DNA of 37,746 bases, taken from NCBI GenBank assembly GCA_017856115.1, contig JAFMFM010000016.1, positions 1 through 37,746 on the forward strand. The letters run 5' to 3'. The notes beneath the pieces are model-generated. The model saw nothing but the letters and a program-made list of their open reading frames with translations, did no database searches and was not told the DNA's origin. Of the stretch, positions 1 to 8,545 are shown one piece after another. Position numbers and translations under genes: made by a program. The DNA is from Actinomycetota bacterium (GTDB taxonomy: Bacteria; Actinomycetota; Acidimicrobiia; Acidimicrobiales; Ilumatobacteraceae). The first letter of the stretch is position 1. Every line of letters begins with the position of its first letter.

Positions 1-110
1 CGTGATGATCGCAGGGGTCCGCGTCGTGAGGGTGGGCGTGATGGTGCGCCGCGTCGGGAGTGGAAGCCGCGTGGTGAGGGTCGTGATGATCGCAGGGGTC
101 CACGTCGTGA
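1..110 (+). repeat. 29-bp direct repeat pair encoding the Arg/Asp-rich tail
   Basis: Bases 1-29 and 82-110 agree at 28 of 29 positions with an 81-bp (27-codon) offset, so the reading frame is preserved. Related shorter CGTCGTGA/CGTGATGG units fill the interval. This is an expandable in-frame coding repeat inside the disordered tail of the first gene; more copies may lie outside the window. Confidence 0.8.
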
Positions 111-1014
111 TGGTCGCTCGCCGCGTCGGGACGATCGTCGTGAGGACATTCCACAAACTGAGGCCCAGCGTCGTCGTGCCGAGGTGTTTGCGCGAAAAGG
201 TCCGCGGAAGTACGGGAAGGACAAACCGTTTGGCGATCGCCCCGAGCGTGAAGATCGCATCGTCGATGAAGGCTCCGTTCGGCGCCGCAAGTTCGATGCC
301 GACAAACGTCCACGTCGAGACGGCGCCCGGGGCAAGCCGCGCGGCCATGGCAAGCAAGATGGGCCGCTGTTTCCAACACCGCCTGCACTACAGGAACCCT
401 TGGCAGGTGAAGTTCGACGCGCGGTCGGTGACCGTCGCTACGAGTTCGTGAGTCAGATCGTTTCGAGGGCGTTGGTTGCCTACGATGCGGAGCGCTACCG
501 GGAGGCACTTGGTGTAATTACCCCGGTGCTCGAGGATCTGTGGCTGATTGCCGATGTTCGAGTACTGGCCGGTCGGCTCGAGTATCGCGCGCACCATTGG
601 AAGGCGGCGGCAGAGCATCTGGAGTTCGCCCGTGGCAGCGACCGCGGTGACATGACCAACATGCCGGTTCTCATCGACTGCTACCGGGCTTTGAAGCGTT
701 ACGAACTCGTCGACGAGCTGTGGAACGAGCTCAAGGAAGCATCGCCCCACCCGATGATCATGGCCGAGGGTCGTGTTTCGGCGGCGATGTCGTACGCGGA
801 TCGGGGAGACCTCAATTCCGCCATTCGCATCATGACCCACGGTGCCGAGCCGCGACAAGTGCAGCCTCACCATCTCCTCGAGTGGTACGTGCTGGGTGAT
901 TTGCACGATCGAGCGGGTGACCCCGTGACGGCCAAGCGCTACTTCGTCAAGGTTGCCCACAGCGACGCCACGTATTTCGATGTGGAAGCGCGACTCGCTG
1001 GTCTCGGCGAGTAG
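1..1014 (+). CDS. Arg/Gly/Asp-rich N-terminus plus TPR-like repeat protein (5' truncated by window)
   Basis: The frame is open from base 1, so the start lies upstream of the window. The first about 120 visible residues are a disordered, highly charged region rich in Arg, Asp and Gly, with the motif RDDRRGPRR occurring twice; the underlying DNA is a near-perfect direct repeat (1-29 and 82-110). From about residue 140 the protein becomes alpha-helical with tetratricopeptide-like units (for example VSQIVSRALVAYDAERYREA, and WYVLGDLHDRAGDPVTAKRY near the end). A TPR protein occupies the equivalent place before the HAD gene in mycobacteria (Rv1691 region). TPRs mediate protein contacts, and Arg/Gly-rich tails often bind nucleic acid; both roles are inferred here. 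ATG 184 is an internal methionine of this frame rather than a convincing start. Confidence 0.75.
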   Translation, partial: RDDRRGPRREGGRDGAPRREWKPRGEGRDDRRGPRRDGRSPRRDDRREDIPQTEAQRRRAEVFARKGPRKYGKDKPFGDRPEREDRIVDEGSVRRRKFDADKRPRRDGARGKPRGHGKQDGPLFPTPPALQEPLAGEVRRAVGDRRYEFVSQIVSRALVAYDAERYREALGVITPVLEDLWLIADVRVLAGRLEYRAHHWKAAAEHLEFARGSDRGDMTNMPVLIDCYRALKRYELVDELWNELKEASPHPMIMAEGRVSAAMSYADRGDLNSAIRIMTHGAEPRQVQPHHLLEWYVLGDLHDRAGDPVTAKRYFVKVAHSDATYFDVEARLAGLGE

Positions 1015-1111
1015 CGGTTCTCGGAGCACTTAGCAAGAAAGTTCGACCAAGAGGGCAACCTCGCGCACACACCTCGGTGACTGTTTCCTACGGTCGCCGA
1101 AAGGAGTGCTC

Positions 1112-1519
1112 ATGGCAAAACGAGCAGCACGCATCGCCCGCGGGGCAGAACAAAAGTCGGGAGTCTCCACCAATCTGGCGCTGGTGCGCGGGCGACTCGT
1201 GGCCCTGCCCACCGTGCGCGTTATCGACCGACATCAGCGCGCAACCACCTTCGATGTGGCCACCGTGGTGAACGGTCGTCGTGCCGTGGTGCCTGTGGTA
1301 GCGCTCAACATGGATCTGCCGATCATCAAGGTTGGTGACGTGGTGACTGCCTTCGGACACGTTCGACGCCGTTTCTTTCGAGTCGGTGCGCGTACCCAGA
1401 GCGTGACGGAACTCTTGGCCGAGCAGATCGCGCCCGGTGGGAAGTCGCAGCGACTGGAGAAACTGTTCACCGAGGCGTCGGCACGACAACGGGAGTTGCG
1501 AACAGCGTCACTCAACTAG
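1112..1519 (+). CDS. OB-fold SSB-like single-stranded nucleic-acid-binding protein
   Basis: 135 residues. ATG 1112 is chosen because a strong AAGGAG lies at 1101-1106, five bases upstream; GTG 1106 overlaps that site and is less likely. After a basic N-terminus (AKRAARIARG) the pattern LVRGRLVALPTVRVIDRH...ATFDVATVV...VVPVVALNMDLPIIKVGDVVTAFGHVRRRFFRVG resembles the five-strand OB fold of SSB proteins: a strand with G, then a V-I-V-G-D-V-V-T-A-F-G-H-V-R-R-R-F-F strand that matches the usual 'G..V.V.G.l..R.yr..G' part of SSB. It lacks the long Gly-rich tail and acidic C-terminal tip of canonical SSB and ends in a basic helix. It is probably an accessory SSB-like factor; the family call is moderate. 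It is convergent with the DUF1015 gene, 16 bp away. Confidence 0.6.
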   Translation: MAKRAARIARGAEQKSGVSTNLALVRGRLVALPTVRVIDRHQRATTFDVATVVNGRRAVVPVVALNMDLPIIKVGDVVTAFGHVRRRFFRVGARTQSVTELLAEQIAPGGKSQRLEKLFTEASARQRELRTASLN

Positions 1520-1535
1520 GCACGGCGCCACGCAA

Positions 1536-2717
1536 CTAGGCGTCGAGCGGACGCATCACCAGCCCGGTGCGAAGTTTGGGGGTGAAGAAGGTGGATTTCG
1601 GGGGCATGAGGAGTCGTTCATCGGCGGTACGTCGAATCTCGGCGATGCTCGTCGGTCGGATGAACACCGCCGCTTGCGCATGGCCGGCACGGAGCTGGGC
1701 CATGACTTCGTCGAATCCATGCTGGTACGCAACTTCGTGGCTCACGGTCCGGAGCGCGAACTCCAGGCGATCGCTGTCGAGATCGCGCAAGCCGTGGAAC
1801 GCATCGGGTTTCGGCGTGAGCCACCATCCGGCTCCGGAGTCGTCCACCAGACACAGCGAGCCCCGTTGCGCCATCTCTGCAATGATGCGCGAGGTAACAC
1901 CCCCACCGACCGGTTCGACGTCGAATCGCGCATTGACCACACGGCGAAGTTCGTCGGCGGTGATGCCCCGGTACAAACGGTGGATGGCATCGATGCTCAG
2001 CTGTTCTTCGACCAATTCTCCGACGTAGGTCATGGTGGTGCCGGCCGCATCCCCCAGGGGCGTGCCGCGCATCTCGTCGCGGTACGTGCGGGCGATTGCG
2101 TAGCGGTGGTGGCCGTCGGCGATGAGGACGGGAGCCGACGACACGAGCGACGCGATGGAACGGACCCGCAACGGGTCAACCACCCGCTCCACACGATGGG
2201 TGACGCCGTGCTCATCCGTGAACTCTCCGAGAGGCTCACCGGCGGCGATGAGCGCATCGGTGAGCTGCTCTCGAAGCGACAGTCCCCACACGGGTGACAT
2301 GTTCGTGCGTGTGGCGCGGGTGAGATCGAGTCGATCGGTGGTGGCCTTTGGTGTAGTGCGCTCGTGGGGCAATACGCCGTCGGCACCCTCGTCGACCACT
2401 TCGAGGGCACCGATCACGCCGACGGTGTTTCGGCGTTCGCCACGGGCATCGACGAAACTCATTCGATACAGGGTGAACGACGGTCGATCATCCAACTGCA
2501 GAACACCCCGGTCGCGCCACGCCGCGAGGGTGGCGGCGGCCTGCTCGTACGGGTGGTCGCCGACGGGCAGGTCGATCGCCACGATGTTGTGGTCGTGCAG
2601 CGAGAGCAGTGTGCGTCGGTCGGCATCGCTCAGTACGTCGTACGGCGGAGCGGTCACCAACGAAAGGTCGTGGTCGGGCCCGTATCGAAGTGCACGAAAC
2701 GGCACGAAGGTTGGCAC
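1536..2717 (-). CDS. DUF1015 family protein
   Basis: 393 residues, the usual size for DUF1015 proteins. Recognisable family signatures are the N-terminal FRALRY...APPYDVLS, the central ADGHHRYAIA block and a region with PHERTTPKATTDRL. The molecular function of the family is not established; in many genomes it sits near amino-acid metabolism genes. The GTG at 2717 gives the N-terminus VPTFVPFRALRY, matching the family start. Reading further upstream would run through the HAD gene in antisense and is rejected. A CAATCT hexamer at 2724-2729 lies 6 nt before GTG, with TTGGAT 17 bp further up, which suggests a leaderless transcript. Divergent from the HAD phosphatase gene. Confidence 0.85.
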   Translation of the reverse strand: MPTFVPFRALRYGPDHDLSLVTAPPYDVLSDADRRTLLSLHDHNIVAIDLPVGDHPYEQAAATLAAWRDRGVLQLDDRPSFTLYRMSFVDARGERRNTVGVIGALEVVDEGADGVLPHERTTPKATTDRLDLTRATRTNMSPVWGLSLREQLTDALIAAGEPLGEFTDEHGVTHRVERVVDPLRVRSIASLVSSAPVLIADGHHRYAIARTYRDEMRGTPLGDAAGTTMTYVGELVEEQLSIDAIHRLYRGITADELRRVVNARFDVEPVGGGVTSRIIAEMAQRGSLCLVDDSGAGWWLTPKPDAFHGLRDLDSDRLEFALRTVSHEVAYQHGFDEVMAQLRAGHAQAAVFIRPTSIAEIRRTADERLLMPPKSTFFTPKLRTGLVMRPLDA

Positions 2718-2723
2718 CGAACA

Positions 2724-2752
2724 AGATTGGCAGGTCGAGGGTGCCAATCCAA
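2724..2752 (-). promoter_or_regulatory. putative leaderless promoter of the DUF1015 gene
   Basis: On the minus strand, TTGGAT (2752-2747), a 17-bp spacer and CAATCT (2729-2724) precede the GTG start by six bases. No Shine-Dalgarno sequence is present. Both hexamers are imperfect matches to the sigma-70 consensus; the spacing supports the call. Confidence 0.45.
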
Positions 2753-2762
2753 GTAGCGTCGG

Positions 2763-3584
2763 GTGTGCGTGAAAGCACCGATTCTCTGCGATCTCGACGG
2801 TGTGGTCTGGTTGATGCACCAACCGATACCGGGCTCGGTGGAGGCGATCGCTCGACTGCGGGCGGCGAACCATCGGGTGCTGTTCGTCACCAACAATTCC
2901 TCCGCCACCGTGGCGACGCAGGAGGGTGCACTGGCCAAGATTGGCGTTCCCGCGACCGGCGACGTGTGCACGTCGGCCCAGGCTGCGGCACTGCTGCTGT
3001 CTCCCGGTGAGCGAGTGTTGGTGGCGGGAGGCCCCGGTTTGGTGGAGGCCATCGAGAACGTGGGTGCGGTGGTGGTGGCGCGAACTGATGACGACGTCTC
3101 GGACGCGGAGTTTGCAGCGAGCGCCGTTGGCATCGACACGGTCATGGCGGGATACCACTCGTCGTTCAATTACCGCGGTCTCACCCGTGCCGTGACACCT
3201 ATCTTGGCGGGTGCCCGCCTGGTGGGTACGAATGATGATCCGACGTATCCGACCCCTGCTGGACTCATTCCGGGTGGTGGCGCAATCCTGGCGGCGATCG
3301 CCAAAGCCGGTGGTGTTCGCCCGATCATCGCAGGAAAGCCGTTCGCTCCCATGGGGCAACTCGTTCGCCAGCGCCTGGGCATCGAAGATCTCGGCGTTGC
3401 GTGGATGGCGGGAGACCGTGACTCCACCGATGGCGCCTTCGCGCGATTGGTCGGGGCAAAGTTCGGACTCATGCTCTCGGGGGTGAGCGAGACCCAGGAC
3501 GATCGCACCGTGGCACCCGACGGCGTCTTCGACAACCTCGCTGCGCTCGCCGATCAGGTGCTGGGCGATTCGTCGGGCGTTTGA
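2763..3584 (+). CDS. HAD-IIA family phosphatase (NagD/4-nitrophenylphosphatase type)
   Basis: 273 residues. HAD motifs are visible in order: motif I CDLDGVVW (nucleophile Asp and general acid Asp, residues 9-11), motif II VTNNSS, the C2-type cap between, motif III Lys in GKPFAPM, and motif IV GDRDSTDGAFA. These place it in HAD subfamily IIA, which hydrolyses small phosphoesters (sugar phosphates, glycerol or nucleotide phosphates); the substrate cannot be told from sequence. An HAD enzyme holds the same position in mycobacteria (Rv1692). GTG 2763 or in-frame GTG 2769 could be the start; a TAGCGT at 2754-2759 fits a leaderless start at 2769 somewhat better. The tlyA gene follows after three bases, so they are likely cotranscribed. 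Confidence 0.88.
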   Translation: MCVKAPILCDLDGVVWLMHQPIPGSVEAIARLRAANHRVLFVTNNSSATVATQEGALAKIGVPATGDVCTSAQAAALLLSPGERVLVAGGPGLVEAIENVGAVVVARTDDDVSDAEFAASAVGIDTVMAGYHSSFNYRGLTRAVTPILAGARLVGTNDDPTYPTPAGLIPGGGAILAAIAKAGGVRPIIAGKPFAPMGQLVRQRLGIEDLGVAWMAGDRDSTDGAFARLVGAKFGLMLSGVSETQDDRTVAPDGVFDNLAALADQVLGDSSGV

Positions 3585-3587
3585 CGC

Positions 3588-4337
3588 GTGGCGCGCCCGC
3601 AGCGCATCGACCGCGCATTGGTATCGGCCCGATTGGCTCGCACGGTCGAGGAGGCCAGAGCGCTGATTGCCGACGACCGAGTAACGGTCAACGGAGCACC
3701 AGTGTTGAACGAGGCTCGTCAGGTGACGTTGCGCGACCAGGTGGCCGTGATCGAAGTGGCACGGTTCGTCAGTCGTGGTGGACTCAAGTTGGATGCGGCA
3801 TTGGAACATCTCGGAATCTCGGTGGTCGGCGCTCGAGTGCTCGATGCAGGCGCCTCCACCGGGGGATTCGTGGATTGCCTTTTGCAGCGGGGAGCGGCGA
3901 AGGTGGTCGCCTGTGATGTGGGCCGCGGACTTCTCCATCCGAAGATTGCGCGTGACGACCGAGTGGAGGTGCACGACGAGGTGAATGCCCGTGACATCGG
4001 TGCGCTGGTTCGCGACGGAATGCTGTCGGGTGACTTCGATCTCGTCGTTGCCGACTTGTCGTTCATTTCGCTCACCACGGTGGTGTCGAGTTTGGTGGCA
4101 GCGACGCGAGGCGGGGGGACGTTACTGCTCCTGGTCAAACCGCAATTCGAAGCCACGAAGGAGGAAGTCGACAAGGGGTCGGGAGTGATCGCCGACGACG
4201 TCGTGCGCCGACGCTGTGTGGACACGGTTCGGCAGTCACTCGAGCGGATCGGTGCCCGGTTCGTTGCCGACGTGGAGTGTTCGGTGCCGGGTCCGGCAGG
4301 CAACCGCGAGCACTGGTTGCAGGTGACGGCTCAATAG
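3588..4337 (+). CDS. tlyA: TlyA family rRNA (cytidine-2'-O)-methyltransferase
   Basis: 249 residues with the TlyA architecture: an N-terminal S4 RNA-binding domain (RIDRALVSARLARTVEEARA, residues 5-60) and an FtsJ/RrmJ-like Rossmann methyltransferase domain with SAM-binding VLDAGASTGGFVDCLL and the catalytic-region blocks VVADLSFISL and LLVKPQFEA. In mycobacteria TlyA 2'-O-methylates C1409 of 16S and C1920 of 23S rRNA and affects capreomycin sensitivity; that function is transferred by homology. GTG start three bases after the HAD stop. Its TAG stop is part of the putative -10 hexamer of nadK. Confidence 0.92.
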   Translation: MARPQRIDRALVSARLARTVEEARALIADDRVTVNGAPVLNEARQVTLRDQVAVIEVARFVSRGGLKLDAALEHLGISVVGARVLDAGASTGGFVDCLLQRGAAKVVACDVGRGLLHPKIARDDRVEVHDEVNARDIGALVRDGMLSGDFDLVVADLSFISLTTVVSSLVAATRGGGTLLLLVKPQFEATKEEVDKGSGVIADDVVRRRCVDTVRQSLERIGARFVADVECSVPGPAGNREHWLQVTAQ

Positions 4338-4340
4338 TCT
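4335..4340 (+). promoter_or_regulatory. putative -10 element of nadK, overlapping the tlyA stop codon
   Basis: TAGTCT at 4335-4340 contains the tlyA TAG stop and ends seven bases before the nadK ATG, the same geometry as other leaderless starts in the window. No -35 match is obvious. Confidence 0.45.
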
Positions 4341-4347
4341 GAACGTC

Positions 4348-5205
4348 ATGGCCAACGTGTTGGTGGTGGCCCACCACACCCGAAACGAAGTTCCGCCACT
4401 ACTAGCGGAACTTCGCTCCAGGCTCACCCGTGACGGCCATCATCTGTGGTTGTGCCCGGCCGATGCGCAGGCCCATGCAATGCAGGAGTTGGCGAGCGAT
4501 CGTGATGCCTCGGATGCCGACATGGTGGTGGTGCTGGGAGGCGACGGCACGGTGCTTCGAGCGGTGAGCATGCTCAACGGGGCGCCGGTTCCGATCCTTG
4601 GTGTGAACGTCGGAGTGCTTGGTTACCTCACCGAAGTAGGCATCGACGGTGCGCTCTCGGCGGTACAAAAGAGCCTCGCCGGCAGGCGGGACGAGGATTT
4701 CGTGATCGATGAGCGGATGCTGCTGCAGGTGAGTGTGGCAAAAAAAGACCAACCATCGACGGTCTGGCGTGCACTCAATGAGGCGGTGTTGGAGAAGCAA
4801 CAATCGGGGCACACGGTGTGGATCGATGTGGCCGTGAATCACGAGTTGTTCGAACGTTATTCCGCCGACGGAGTCATCGTGGCCACCCCGACTGGATCCA
4901 CCGCGTACTCGATGTCCGCGCGGGGCCCCGTGGTGTCGCCACGACATCGTGCAGTGATCGTCACGCCGGTATCACCGCACATGAATTTCGACCGGTCGCT
5001 CGTCCTCGGGCCGGAGGAGCACCTCTCGATGACGGTGGCCGGGACCCGCCCGGTCGACGTGTCGATCGACGGGCGACGAGTCGTGAGTCTCACGACGGGC
5101 GACGTGGTGACGTTCTCCCCGGACTCCTGCACCGCCCACTTCATTCGCTTCTCTCCGCCGAAGTTCCACCAGATTCTCCGTTCAAAGTTCGGATTGTCGG
5201 AGTAG
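4348..5205 (+). CDS. nadK: NAD kinase
   Basis: 285 residues, normal for bacterial NAD kinase, which makes NADP+ from NAD+ using ATP or polyphosphate. The GGDGT motif with catalytic Asp is at residues 64-68, the conserved GVNVGVLGYL block follows, then the adenine/NAD site ATPTGSTAYSMSA and the C-terminal VTPVSPHMNFDRSLVL. The gene sits between tlyA and recN as in mycobacteria (Rv1694-1696). It may be transcribed from its own leaderless promoter as well as by readthrough from tlyA. Confidence 0.95.
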   Translation: MANVLVVAHHTRNEVPPLLAELRSRLTRDGHHLWLCPADAQAHAMQELASDRDASDADMVVVLGGDGTVLRAVSMLNGAPVPILGVNVGVLGYLTEVGIDGALSAVQKSLAGRRDEDFVIDERMLLQVSVAKKDQPSTVWRALNEAVLEKQQSGHTVWIDVAVNHELFERYSADGVIVATPTGSTAYSMSARGPVVSPRHRAVIVTPVSPHMNFDRSLVLGPEEHLSMTVAGTRPVDVSIDGRRVVSLTTGDVVTFSPDSCTAHFIRFSPPKFHQILRSKFGLSE

Positions 5206-5207
5206 GC

Positions 5208-6818
5208 GTGCTGGTAGAACTCCACATCGAAAATCTCGGTGTGATCGAAAAAGCCAGCATCGTGTTGAAGGAAGGTCTCACCGCACTTACGGGGGAGACC
5301 GGTGCGGGGAAAACCATGGTGGTGGAAGCGATCAACTTGTTGGTTGGACAGCGAGCCGACGCGGGAATGGTGCGACCGGGCGCCGACGAGCTCCGCGTGG
5401 AGGGTCGATTCGTCCTGCCCGACGGAACCGAACGCATCATGTGTCGTGTCGTGCCGCGCGAGGGGCGTTCACGTGCATACATCGACGGGAGGCTGGCAAC
5501 CGTCGGCAACCTGAGCGAGTTGGGCGTGGAGTTGGTCGACTTGCACGGGCAGCACGAACATCAAAGCCTGCTCGGCGCCGCGGCGCAGCGGGTTGCACTC
5601 GACACGTTCGCTTCCACCGACCTCGAGCCGCTACGCGCCGCTCGGGCCGCACTGACGGAGATCGATGCGGCACTGGCCACCATGGGAGGCGACGAGCGGG
5701 CACGCGCCCGCGAGATCGACTTGCTGCGGTTTCAAGTCGATGAAATCACTCGTGCCGGACTGAACGACCCGGACGAGGACGCTGCGCTGGAGATGCAGAT
5801 CGACCTCCTGCAGGATGCTGAATCGCACCGTGATGCGTTGACCACGGCGATCGCTGCGCTTGCTGACGATGATGGGGCCCTCGACCGACTGGGAAGTGCC
5901 GCCGGGGTGTTGGGTCGTGGCGACGCCATGCGGGGGCATGTGGAACGTATTCGCGAGTTGCAGTCCCTGATCGGTGACGCCGCGGACGACATGCGACGAG
6001 TCCTGGAGGACATCGAGGAGGATCCGCAACGGTTGGCGGCCTTGGCCGAGCGTCGCCAGACGTTGTTCGACCTTCGTCGCAAGTACGGCGACACGCTCGC
6101 GGCCGTCATTGCCTACGGCGCCGAAACCGTTGGTCGACTCGACGAATTGGAGTCGTGGGAGCAGCGCGCGAGCGATCTCGACCGGCGACGTACGGATGCG
6201 CTCGCGGCGCTCGAGCGCGCGGCTCGCAGCGTGCGTGCACAGCGCGAAACCGCGGCTCCGAAGTTGGCGCGAGCCGTCGAACGGCACTTGGGACGGCTCG
6301 CACTGTCGGGTGCACGGGTGGGTATCAACGTCGGCGGCGTTCGTGCCGATGACGTGGCGGGAGACGACGTGGTGTTCCTGTTCGCGGCGAATCCGGGGAG
6401 CGAATTGGCGCCGTTGTCGAAGGTGGCGTCGGGTGGCGAGCTTGCTCGCGCGATGTTGGCGCTTCGATTGGTGCTCACGCAGGCACCCGGCACCCTGGTG
6501 TTCGACGAAGTCGACGCAGGGATTGGTGGGGACGCGGCCGTTGCGGTGGCGGACTCGCTCGCGGATCTGGGCGAGCGCCATCAGGTACTGGTTGTCACAC
6601 ATTTGCCACAAGTTGCGGCGTATGCGGCGCAGCAAGTGCTGGTGAGCAAGGACGTGCGAAAGGGAATCACCTTCGCCACGGCGCGCACGCTCGACGATGA
6701 CGAGCGTCCCGAGGAGATTGCGAGACTCTTGTCGGGCAGTCTGGCCGTTGCATCCGGCGTGGAACACGCGAGGAACATGCTGAAAACCCGCAGGAAGTCA
6801 CGCTCGGCTCGTCGATAG
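5208..6818 (+). CDS. recN: DNA repair protein RecN
   Basis: 536 residues, slightly short for RecN (about 550-590). The N-terminal LVELHIENLGVIEKA and Walker A GETGAGKT (residues 29-36) are followed by a long charged coiled-coil middle, then an ABC signature LSKVASGGELARAMLAL and Walker B TLVFDEVDAGIGG with the VVTHLPQVAAYA switch region. RecN is an SMC-like ATPase that acts at double-strand breaks. GTG 5208 starts two bases after the nadK stop; any more upstream start in this frame would lie inside nadK. Confidence 0.93.
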   Translation: MLVELHIENLGVIEKASIVLKEGLTALTGETGAGKTMVVEAINLLVGQRADAGMVRPGADELRVEGRFVLPDGTERIMCRVVPREGRSRAYIDGRLATVGNLSELGVELVDLHGQHEHQSLLGAAAQRVALDTFASTDLEPLRAARAALTEIDAALATMGGDERARAREIDLLRFQVDEITRAGLNDPDEDAALEMQIDLLQDAESHRDALTTAIAALADDDGALDRLGSAAGVLGRGDAMRGHVERIRELQSLIGDAADDMRRVLEDIEEDPQRLAALAERRQTLFDLRRKYGDTLAAVIAYGAETVGRLDELESWEQRASDLDRRRTDALAALERAARSVRAQRETAAPKLARAVERHLGRLALSGARVGINVGGVRADDVAGDDVVFLFAANPGSELAPLSKVASGGELARAMLALRLVLTQAPGTLVFDEVDAGIGGDAAVAVADSLADLGERHQVLVVTHLPQVAAYAAQQVLVSKDVRKGITFATARTLDDDERPEEIARLLSGSLAVASGVEHARNMLKTRRKSRSARR

Positions 6819-6821
6819 GGG

Positions 6822-6890
6822 TAGGCTGAACTTCCGTCAAGGTTGCACCTGGCGGATCTCCCGCCTGGTGAAGTGAACGGGAGAAGCAAA
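6822..6890 (+). promoter_or_regulatory. pyrG leader: -10 element, hairpin and anti-Shine-Dalgarno switch
   Basis: TAGGCT at 6822-6827 is a candidate -10, placing the RNA start near 6834. A hairpin follows: CACCTGGCGG (6846-6855), loop ATCTC, CCGCCTGGTG (6861-6870), ten pairs with one T-T mismatch. The segment TCTCCCG (6857-6863), covering the loop and the 3' arm, is an exact complement of CGGGAGA (6878-6884), which contains the Shine-Dalgarno sequence for GTG 6891. The hairpin and the SD pairing cannot coexist. Nothing resembles a U-tract, so any control would be at translation. CTP-responsive control of pyrG leaders is known in Firmicutes by another mechanism; a link here is an inference. 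Confidence 0.5.
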
Positions 6891-8534
6891 GTGCCGAAGC
6901 ATGTGTTCGTTACAGGTGGCGTGGCAAGCGCACTTGGCAAGGGACTCACGGCTTCCTCGCTCGGACGCCTGCTGAAGATGCGCGGACTGCGCGTGACGAT
7001 GCAAAAACTCGATCCCTACATCAACGTGGACCCGGGGACGATGAATCCATTCGAGCACGGCGAAGTGTTCGTCACGGATGACGGTGGCGAGACCGACCTC
7101 GATCTCGGGCACTACGAACGGTTCATCGACGAGAACCTGACCCGGGCGTCGAACGCCACCACGGGATCGATTTATCAGTCCGTCCTGGCGGCGGAACGTC
7201 GTGGTGATTACCTCGGACGCACCGTCCAAGTGATCCCGCACGTCACCGACGAGATCAAACGGCGCATTCAGCGACTCACCACCGACGACGTCGACGTGGT
7301 CATTACGGAGGTCGGTGGAACCGTGGGCGACATCGAGATCCTGCCGTTCCTGGAGTCGATCCGCCAGTGGCGAAACGAAGTGGGTCGAGACAACGTGTGC
7401 TACGTGCACGTCACCTTGGTGCCTTTCATCGGCCCGAGTGGTGAACAGAAGACCAAACCCACCCAGCACAGCGTCACCGAACTTCGAAGCCGTGGTATTC
7501 AGCCCGATGTCATCGTGTGTCGAAGCGACCAAGCACTGTCGGACGGCTTGAAGCGGAAGATCTCGGGTCAATGCGACGTGCCCGTGCGCAATGTGATCAA
7601 CGCCGCGGACGTTGGCAACATCTACGAGTTGCCACTCATCCTGCACGACGAAGGTCTCGACACCGTGGTGTGCGAAACCCTGCGCATCGAGCGCGACATC
7701 GACCTCACTCCGTGGCAGACGTTGGTGGCGCGAGTCGAAGCGGCCACCACGCCGGTACGAATCGGACTGATCGGGAAGTACGTCGACTTGCACGACGCGT
7801 ATCTGTCGGTGGCGGAGTCGCTGCGTCACGCGGGTTTCCACCACGGAGCAAAGGTGGAGATCGTGTGGGTGCAAGCCGAGGAGGTGGAAGGGTTGCTTGC
7901 CGACGATCGCATGACGAGCCTCGACGGCATCGTGATCCCCGGTGGTTTCGGGCCCCGCGGGATCGAAGGGAAGATTCGAGCCGCGGAGTTTGCGCGTGAG
8001 CATCTCGTGCCGTGCTTGGGGCTGTGTCTTGGTATGCAGGTGATGACCGTCGAATATGCACGCCACGTTCTCGGGCTCGCCGACGCGAATTCCACCGAAT
8101 TCAATCCGGCAACGCCGCATCCCGTCATCGACTTGATGCACGACCAACGGGAAGTCACCGACAAAGGTGGCACCATGCGACTCGGCGCTTATTACGCCGT
8201 GCTGCAACCTGGGACGAAGGTGTCGAGGGCGTACAACGAGCCGGTGGTGAGTGAGAGACACCGGCACCGCTACGAATTCAACTCCTCGTATCGCGCCCGA
8301 TTCGAAGAGACGGGTTTCATCTGCAGCGGTACGTCGCCGGACAAGCGGCTCGTCGAGTTCATCGAACTGGAAAACCATCCGTTTTGGGTCGCCACGCAGG
8401 CGCACCCGGAATTCAAGAGTCGTCCTGATCGACCGCATCCGTTGTTCCGCGAGTTGATCGGAGCAGCGTTGGCGCACCGCGCACAACGCGATGCCGCGCA
8501 GATGCGCGGTGGCTCGGTGGAGCACGCGCGATAA
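6891..8534 (+). CDS. pyrG: CTP synthase (glutamine hydrolysing)
   Basis: 547 residues, full length. The synthetase domain begins with [20 protein letters not shown] and holds the UTP/ATP/Mg blocks [20 protein letters not shown] and GGTVGDIE. The class I glutamine amidotransferase domain has the oxyanion region GGFGPRG, nucleophile Cys379 in CLGLCLGMQ, and the His-Glu pair in [15 protein letters not shown]. It aminates UTP to CTP with glutamine nitrogen. GTG 6891 is chosen because the protein family starts with K-(F/Y/H)-(V/I)-F-V-T-G-G and an SD (CGGGAGA, 6878-6884) sits at proper distance. Upstream ATG-type starts in the same frame would add residues with no counterpart in the family. Confidence 0.96.
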   Translation: MPKHVFVTGGVASALGKGLTASSLGRLLKMRGLRVTMQKLDPYINVDPGTMNPFEHGEVFVTDDGGETDLDLGHYERFIDENLTRASNATTGSIYQSVLAAERRGDYLGRTVQVIPHVTDEIKRRIQRLTTDDVDVVITEVGGTVGDIEILPFLESIRQWRNEVGRDNVCYVHVTLVPFIGPSGEQKTKPTQHSVTELRSRGIQPDVIVCRSDQALSDGLKRKISGQCDVPVRNVINAADVGNIYELPLILHDEGLDTVVCETLRIERDIDLTPWQTLVARVEAATTPVRIGLIGKYVDLHDAYLSVAESLRHAGFHHGAKVEIVWVQAEEVEGLLADDRMTSLDGIVIPGGFGPRGIEGKIRAAEFAREHLVPCLGLCLGMQVMTVEYARHVLGLADANSTEFNPATPHPVIDLMHDQREVTDKGGTMRLGAYYAVLQPGTKVSRAYNEPVVSERHRHRYEFNSSYRARFEETGFICSGTSPDKRLVEFIELENHPFWVATQAHPEFKSRPDRPHPLFRELIGAALAHRAQRDAAQMRGGSVEHAR

Positions 8535-8545
8535 CGCGCGGCAGA

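Noticed and set aside
1536-3974. One very long minus-strand reading frame including the DUF1015 protein and extending across the HAD and tlyA genes
   Set aside because: Only the part up to about 2717 has family similarity; beyond it the frame is antisense to two good genes and is an effect of high GC and codon bias.
5631-6767. Long minus-strand open frame opposite recN
   Set aside because: Composition-driven antisense frame without family motifs; recN is unambiguous.
6837-8525. Long minus-strand open frame opposite pyrG
   Set aside because: It mirrors the CTP synthase codons and has no recognisable domain. It is a shadow frame.
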